Source: Rostratula benghalensis (lineage: Eukaryota; Chordata; Aves; Charadriiformes; Rostratulidae). Taken from it: a DNA stretch of 64,000 nucleotides. Below the pieces are notes generated by a model. It was not told the origin of the DNA and did no database searches. It saw only the letters and a program-made list of their open reading frames with translations. How positions within the stretch are numbered: position 1 is the stretch's first letter; each line of letters starts with the position of its first letter. The stretch is taken from NCBI GenBank assembly GCA_013399305.1, contig VXAI01000623.1, positions 82,167-146,166 on the forward strand, in the 5' to 3' direction. The translations under genes were made by a program, and so were the position numbers. Positions 1 through 64,000 of the stretch are shown here, piece after piece.

Positions 1-516
1 GAGCAAAAGCATGGCATGTCACGGAGTGGTAGCAGTCCCAGAATGTCCTGATGCAGGGCTTTGAGTGAGCTCTAAGCACCGAACTGGCCAGGCTGGGTTT
101 GAAACAAGAGATGTCCCGACAGTCTGATAAAATGACGAGTGACCCAGAAAAAACTGCCTGTCTTTCCATCAGCCTAAATGCCAGGGAGGGGAGCAGGGCA
201 CTTGATGAATTATGAAACACTTGGAAATGAAAGGCTGCGTAGACAAGTGCTGAATATTTCATTCCCTCTTGCTTGGCTCTTGCCTTCCAGGGGAAGTGGC
301 TTGGGAGGAGTCCAAGGAAGGAGTACGTTATCCCAAGCCTAACACAGGGACATCTTCCCAGTAATTCACACTCTTGCAGACAAGCTGTCCTGAGGTCCCC
401 AAGCAGGGCTGGGGAGTGAAGAAGGACATGAGTCAGGCTGAAAGGGTTGCAAAATGTGCCAAGAGGATGGTGAAAGGACCTACATCTAACCATCTGGAGA
501 GCTGGGCAGAGAGGAA

Positions 517-1042
517 CCTAATGAAATTCAAGAAGGGAAAGTGTAGGGTCCTTAAAGTGGAATAACCCCATGGATGGGTCCAGGCTGGGGGCTGACCTGC
601 TGGAGAGCAGCTCAGCAGAGAGGAACCTGGGATTCCTAGAGGACAAGAAGTTGTCCATGAGCCAGCAATGTGCCCTTGTGGCCAAGAAGGTCAATGGTCT
701 CCTAGGGGGTGTTAAAAAAAAAAAAAAAAGACAAGTCAAGCAGGTCTCAGGGTGACCAGCAGGTGAAGGGAGGTCATCCTCCCCCTCTGCTCTGCCCTGG
801 GGAGGTCACCTCTGGAGCACTGGGACCAGTTCTGGGCTCCCCAGTTCCAGAAGGACAGGGAACTGCTGGAAAGAGTGTGCAGAGAAGCTGTGGCTGCCCC
901 ATCCCTGGAGGGGTTGAAGGCCAGGTTGGAGGGGGCTTGGAGCCCCCTGGGCTGGTGGGAGGTGTCCCTGCCCAGGGCATGGGGTGGCACTGGGGTGGGC
1001 TTTGAGGTCCCTTCCCACCCAAACCATTCTGTGATTCTATGA
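517..1042 (+). repeat. CR1 LINE fragment
   Basis: Long 3' part of a CR1, interrupted by A15 at 715-729. Contains the gctgacctgctggagagcag and gccaagaaggtcaatgg blocks and ends with cattctgtgattctatga, the CR1 3' terminus. Confidence 0.92.
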
Positions 1043-1579
1043 ACATCCCACCACACAGCACGGGGAGTTCTTGTCTCAGTCTCTGCAGTCACATCTCAAT
1101 AAATCAGTGTGGCAGTAAGGAGACGCCTTAAGGTTTGCAAGGAAGAATCTTAATCAGCAGCAGCTTTCCCACTGGCCCCAGCTGACATGTTCCTGGTGTG
1201 CCATCTCATATCCCCGCTGTCACCTGGGATCACAGCACTGGAGGTGACACACAGGGCAGACAGTGTAAGGCAGCTCCGCATTCACCATTTCAGGGCTTTT
1301 TCCGTGTCGGGAGTCACTTGTTGATTCATGGCTGGCTCTTCTCAGGCTGGGAAGGTCCCTCTGGTGCAGAACATGAAGAACATAAACCCACAGCTCCTTG
1401 ACAAGCCACGAGCTAGCAAATAAGTAATGACTTTTATTACAGAGCACCGGGGTTCTCTGCTTTCTGTGGCATCTATTTGGACCAGGAATAAATGGGGCTG
1501 CTTTTGGTGCACATGGGGCTGCAGCCCTGACTGCAATAGGGAGCCCAGGCAAGAGTCACTAAGAGCATTTAGACACCTT

Positions 1580-1728
1580 CATCACAGAGTCATGGCATGG
1601 TTTGGGTGGGAAGGGACCTCACAACCCCCCCAGTGCCACCCCCTGCCCTGGGCAGGGACATCTCCCACCACCCCAGGTGGCCCCAAGCCCCCTCCAACCT
1701 GTCCTTCAACTCCTCAAGATGGTGCAAG
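1580..1728 (-). repeat. CR1 LINE 3' fragment
   Basis: Starts cacagagtcatggcatggtt and runs through gggtgggaagggacctca to the ccctccaacctg block; inverted CR1 3' end. Confidence 0.9.
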
Positions 1729-2149
1729 TGGGTGAGGGACGGTGCCTTGGTTCTTGCCTTGTTCAATTTATTGGTGCAGATATAACTGCAGACATTCAGG
1801 ATGGAGAAGGCCAGTTCGGGTTCCCTTAGGTGCATCCCAGTAATACAGGACTGATGGTTCCCAAGGTCGTCTTCTCCTGTCCCAACACATTTACCTTGAA
1901 AGGGCTTCTTTCCTGGCTTCTCCTTTGCCCACCATCTCCACTGAGCTGGGGTCACTGGGTGCAGATGTCAGAGTCCTTGGCCGTACTCTGATCCTACATC
2001 TCACATCTTCCTTCTCTTAAAGCAAATGAGAAGTGAAAAAAGCCACCCAAGCTGTGGTGACTTGGCCAGCAAAGCCCTTTCCCCCTGGAAATGAACAGTG
2101 GTGGGTGCTCACCACAGCTCACCTGACTTTTCTCTGTTTTGTTCCATAG

Positions 2150-61664
<59,515 letters not shown>

Positions 61665-62550
61665 AGCTCCAGTGTCCCCAGCCCCATGGCATGACCTCCC
61701 CCGGCCCCATGCCCTTCTCCTCCCTACCTTGGGGAACATCTCCTCCCTGCTGCTGCCACCGCTGGCCCTCTTCTTTGCAGTTCTCCTCTGTGGGTCCCAT
61801 TCGTGGCTTGAGTCCCAGAGAAATGGGGCTGGAGGGTTGGTGTTTCCCTCACCTGGGCTGGTGGAGGTGCTCAGCTGGCTACTGCTGGGCAACCAGAGCT
61901 GCCAACGGGGCCAATGGTCATTGGAGGGACGTTCAGAAACAAGGATGAAGCGGGGACCTGAGATGGTGGAGGAGATGCAAGCCCCACCTGTGTGGGGACA
62001 GCACAGAGTGGTCCCCAAAGCCTGTCCATGCTGCCAGCGCTGTCCCTCCTCCACACGTGGCTCTGGAGATCACTGTCCCCCGGTGCAGAGGCTCATCACC
62101 ATGAAGGACCACAGGTCCTGTGCCCCAGCAGCCACCAAAGCCCTGCAGAGAGCCCTGGGGCTCTTCCCTCCCTGTAGCTCTGGCAGAGGCATGGATGTGT
62201 CCGGCAGCTCAAACACCTTCTGAAGGTTCCCGACCCAGAGGTGGTGGTGGCTGGACATCCCCAGGGGCTCACAGGGAGCCAGAGCCTCTGGTCCGTGGAG
62301 TGTGAGCTCCCCGTGGTCTTCTGGATTCTCAGTTTGTGTTGTTTGGGTTGATGGGTGTTGCAGCTGGAGCCTTTCCTGCCCTGTAAAATGGGGAAGGGCT
62401 CTTCTCAGCTCACTAGGATATTCGGCTGTGGAAAAGCCACCTTTCCCCACTTCCAGCCTGCAAGACCCTCACCGGGTAACGGAGGAGACCTGGGAGAAGT
62501 TTTCAGGGTACTACTGTTTTAATCAGTCAATAAAAGCTGACTTTCATGGC
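61665..62550 (+). other. OTOF: OTOF 3' untranslated region
   Basis: About 0.9 kb after the stop codon, without repeats or long conserved-looking frames. Ends at the poly(A) signal described next. Confidence 0.75.
62529..62534 (+). terminator. Poly(A) signal of OTOF
   Basis: Canonical AATAAA, followed about 15-20 bases later by a GT-rich stretch (ggctgtgtta), as expected around a cleavage site. Confidence 0.8.
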
Positions 62551-62765
62551 TGTGTTACATCCCTCTCCCCACTGAGCCCCGGTCCCAGCCTCTTTTTCCG
62601 CAGCCTCTCCCCGGTCCCTGAGCTCAGGGTGGTTCCTTCAGCTGCACGGGGACCAAACCTGGTGGGGACCTGTCCCCCCTCCGGGGCAGGATGGCAGTGG
62701 GCAGACAGCCATGGTCTGGGGACATCAGGGACTGAGAGGGGAGGTGATGGGCAGGGGTCTCCTTC

Positions 62766-63075
62766 ACAAAATGGTTTGGGTGGGAAGACGACCTCAAAGC
62801 CCCCCCCAGTGGCACCCCCTGCCCTGGGCAGGGACACCTCCCACCAGCCCAGGGGGCTCCAAGCCCCCTCCAACCTGGCCTTCAACCCCTCCAGCGATGG
62901 GACAGCCACAGCTTCTCGGGGCAACCTGGGCCAGGCTCTCACCACCCTCACCCCAAGGAACCTCTTCCCCATTCACAGCTCAGCTCCATCTCCCCTCTTG
63001 CAGGCTCCAACCCTTCCCCCTCCTCCTAGGGCTCCCCTCCCTCACCCAGAGTCCCCTCCCCAGCTTTCCTGGAGG
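62766..63075 (-). repeat. CR1 LINE fragment, young subfamily
   Basis: cacaaaatggtttgggtggg through agtcccctccccagctttcc; same subfamily as 6342 and 39788. Confidence 0.94.
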
Positions 63076-63888
63076 AAAACCAGAGGCTGACCCCACTCAG
63101 GGGGCAGGACCGTGCTCCTGGCCTGGCTGAACCCCATGGCCACGTGCAACGGCTGCTCACATCATCTCCCCAACCTCACCCAGCTCCCACCTCTCAGACA
63201 CAGCTCTTGGGTCACCAAATGACTCACAGAATCGGGCAAATCCAGGAGCTGGGTGCAGACCAGTCCCTCTCCAGCACCTTCACATCACCCACATCTCACT
63301 GGCTGTGTGGCTCGGGGGATGTGCAGTTGACCCTGTTTCCTGGAGCAACACCAAGTAGGGGTTGGTTGTCCCTCAGCAGGATTTGCTCCGTGCCAATGGC
63401 AGGTACAGCTCTTCCCTACCCCAATTAATGCTTTCTCAACACATTAGCATGGACATTAGGAAAAATTTCTGATGCAGTTTGGTTGCCAGAAACCCAAGGA
63501 GTTTCCCCGCAGCCCCAAGGTGCGTATTTGGAAGGGAGAAGCCCCTCTCCTCTCCTGCAGCCCACCACCACCACCACTGGGTAACCCAACTGCAGCCACC
63601 CCTGGCCACCTCCACGTCCCAGCACAGCCCTGACCCTGAGCTGGGTGACCCAGGAGGGCCACGAATCCATGCCCCCCCTGCAGAGAGTGTGTCTGGGGCT
63701 CATGAGGATGTTCTTCCAAATTCCTGAGCCCAGCCTCCCAGGCTGAATAGGGTCCCTCACTCCAGGGAGAGCCCCCAGAGGAGCTTTTCCACCTTTGCCA
63801 GGGCCAGCCCAGCTGCCCACGGCAGGGTTGGAGCTCCAGCACAGGATCCCCTGCCCATACCCGCCCCTGGCTCGCAGCTGCCTGCTCA
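63076..63888. other. Intergenic sequence, nothing recognised
   Basis: Open frames exist on both strands, but none resembles a known protein, and base composition looks like the neighbouring introns. Confidence 0.6.
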
Positions 63889-63963
63889 GCAGAAAAGAAA
63901 AGAAAGAAAAATAAAAGGGAGGGAAAAGAAAGAGGAAAAGAGAAAAAGAAAAAAACCTAAAAA

Positions 63964-63994
<31 letters not shown>

Positions 63995-64000
63995 AAGAGA
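63889..64000. repeat. Purine (GA/AAAG) microsatellite at window end
   Basis: Pure A/G except a few bases: AAAAG-rich then (GA)n; continues to the last base. Confidence 0.97.

Larger units (their letters stand above)
1..2149 (+). other. Upstream OTOF intron (3' part)
   Basis: No exon is recognisable here. Two CR1 fragments (517-1042 and 1580-1728) occupy about a third; the rest is unique sequence. It ends in a pyrimidine tract and TAG acceptor directly before the exon at 2150. Confidence 0.8.

Noticed and set aside
63076..64000. Possible neighbouring gene downstream of OTOF
   Set aside because: Open frames on both strands show no recognisable domain or splice structure.

Overview
This window is avian nuclear DNA. 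It carries more than 25 fragments of CR1 LINEs with the bird-type 3' end (ATTCTRTG-like octamers after a CCCTTCCAACCCAAACCAT block). It also holds one intron-rich gene on the + strand whose exons translate to a protein very close to vertebrate otoferlin (OTOF), the large C2-domain calcium sensor of hair-cell ribbon synapses. The species cannot be fixed from sequence alone.

Layout: positions 1-2149 are the end of an upstream intron; the promoter and the first exons (about 76 residues by comparison with human otoferlin) lie outside. Forty-three constitutive-looking coding exons run from 2150 to 61664, all with AG/GT borders and compatible phases. They give about 1941 codons plus stop, so the full protein should be about 2017 residues (human: 1997). 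In order they encode the second half of C2 domain 1, a linker, C2-2, FerI, C2-3, an acidic segment, FerA/coiled coil, FerB, C2-4, C2-5, a very charged K/E-rich linker, C2-6, C2-7 and one C-terminal transmembrane helix. The 3' UTR ends near 62550 with an AATAAA at 62529. Beyond it I see only CR1, unique sequence and a purine microsatellite; no second gene is supported.

The most notable region is the 16.8 kb intron 7309-24123, between the exon closing C2-1 and the next canonical linker exon. It contains six small candidate exons (87, 36, 36, 21, 48 and 30 nt). Every one is a multiple of three, phase 2 at both ends, open in the required frame and flanked by AG/GT sites. Their peptides are strongly charged (acidic, acidic, basic, acidic, basic, basic). 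Any subset could be included without breaking frame, so they look like a bank of alternative cassettes that tune the charge of the C2-1/C2-2 linker. I do not know them from canonical mammalian otoferlin.

The second notable feature is a tandem duplicate of the exon encoding calcium-loop 1 of C2-7. The original is 58119-58217 and the copy is 58385-58480. The copy is open and 21 of 32 aligned residues match, but its 5' splice site is displaced by one base, so inclusion would create a premature stop. It is either a decaying exon or a poison exon.

The rest is introns with CR1 copies (including a young, near-identical subfamily), a long TCCA tetranucleotide array, homopolymer tracts and a few possible regulatory motifs.
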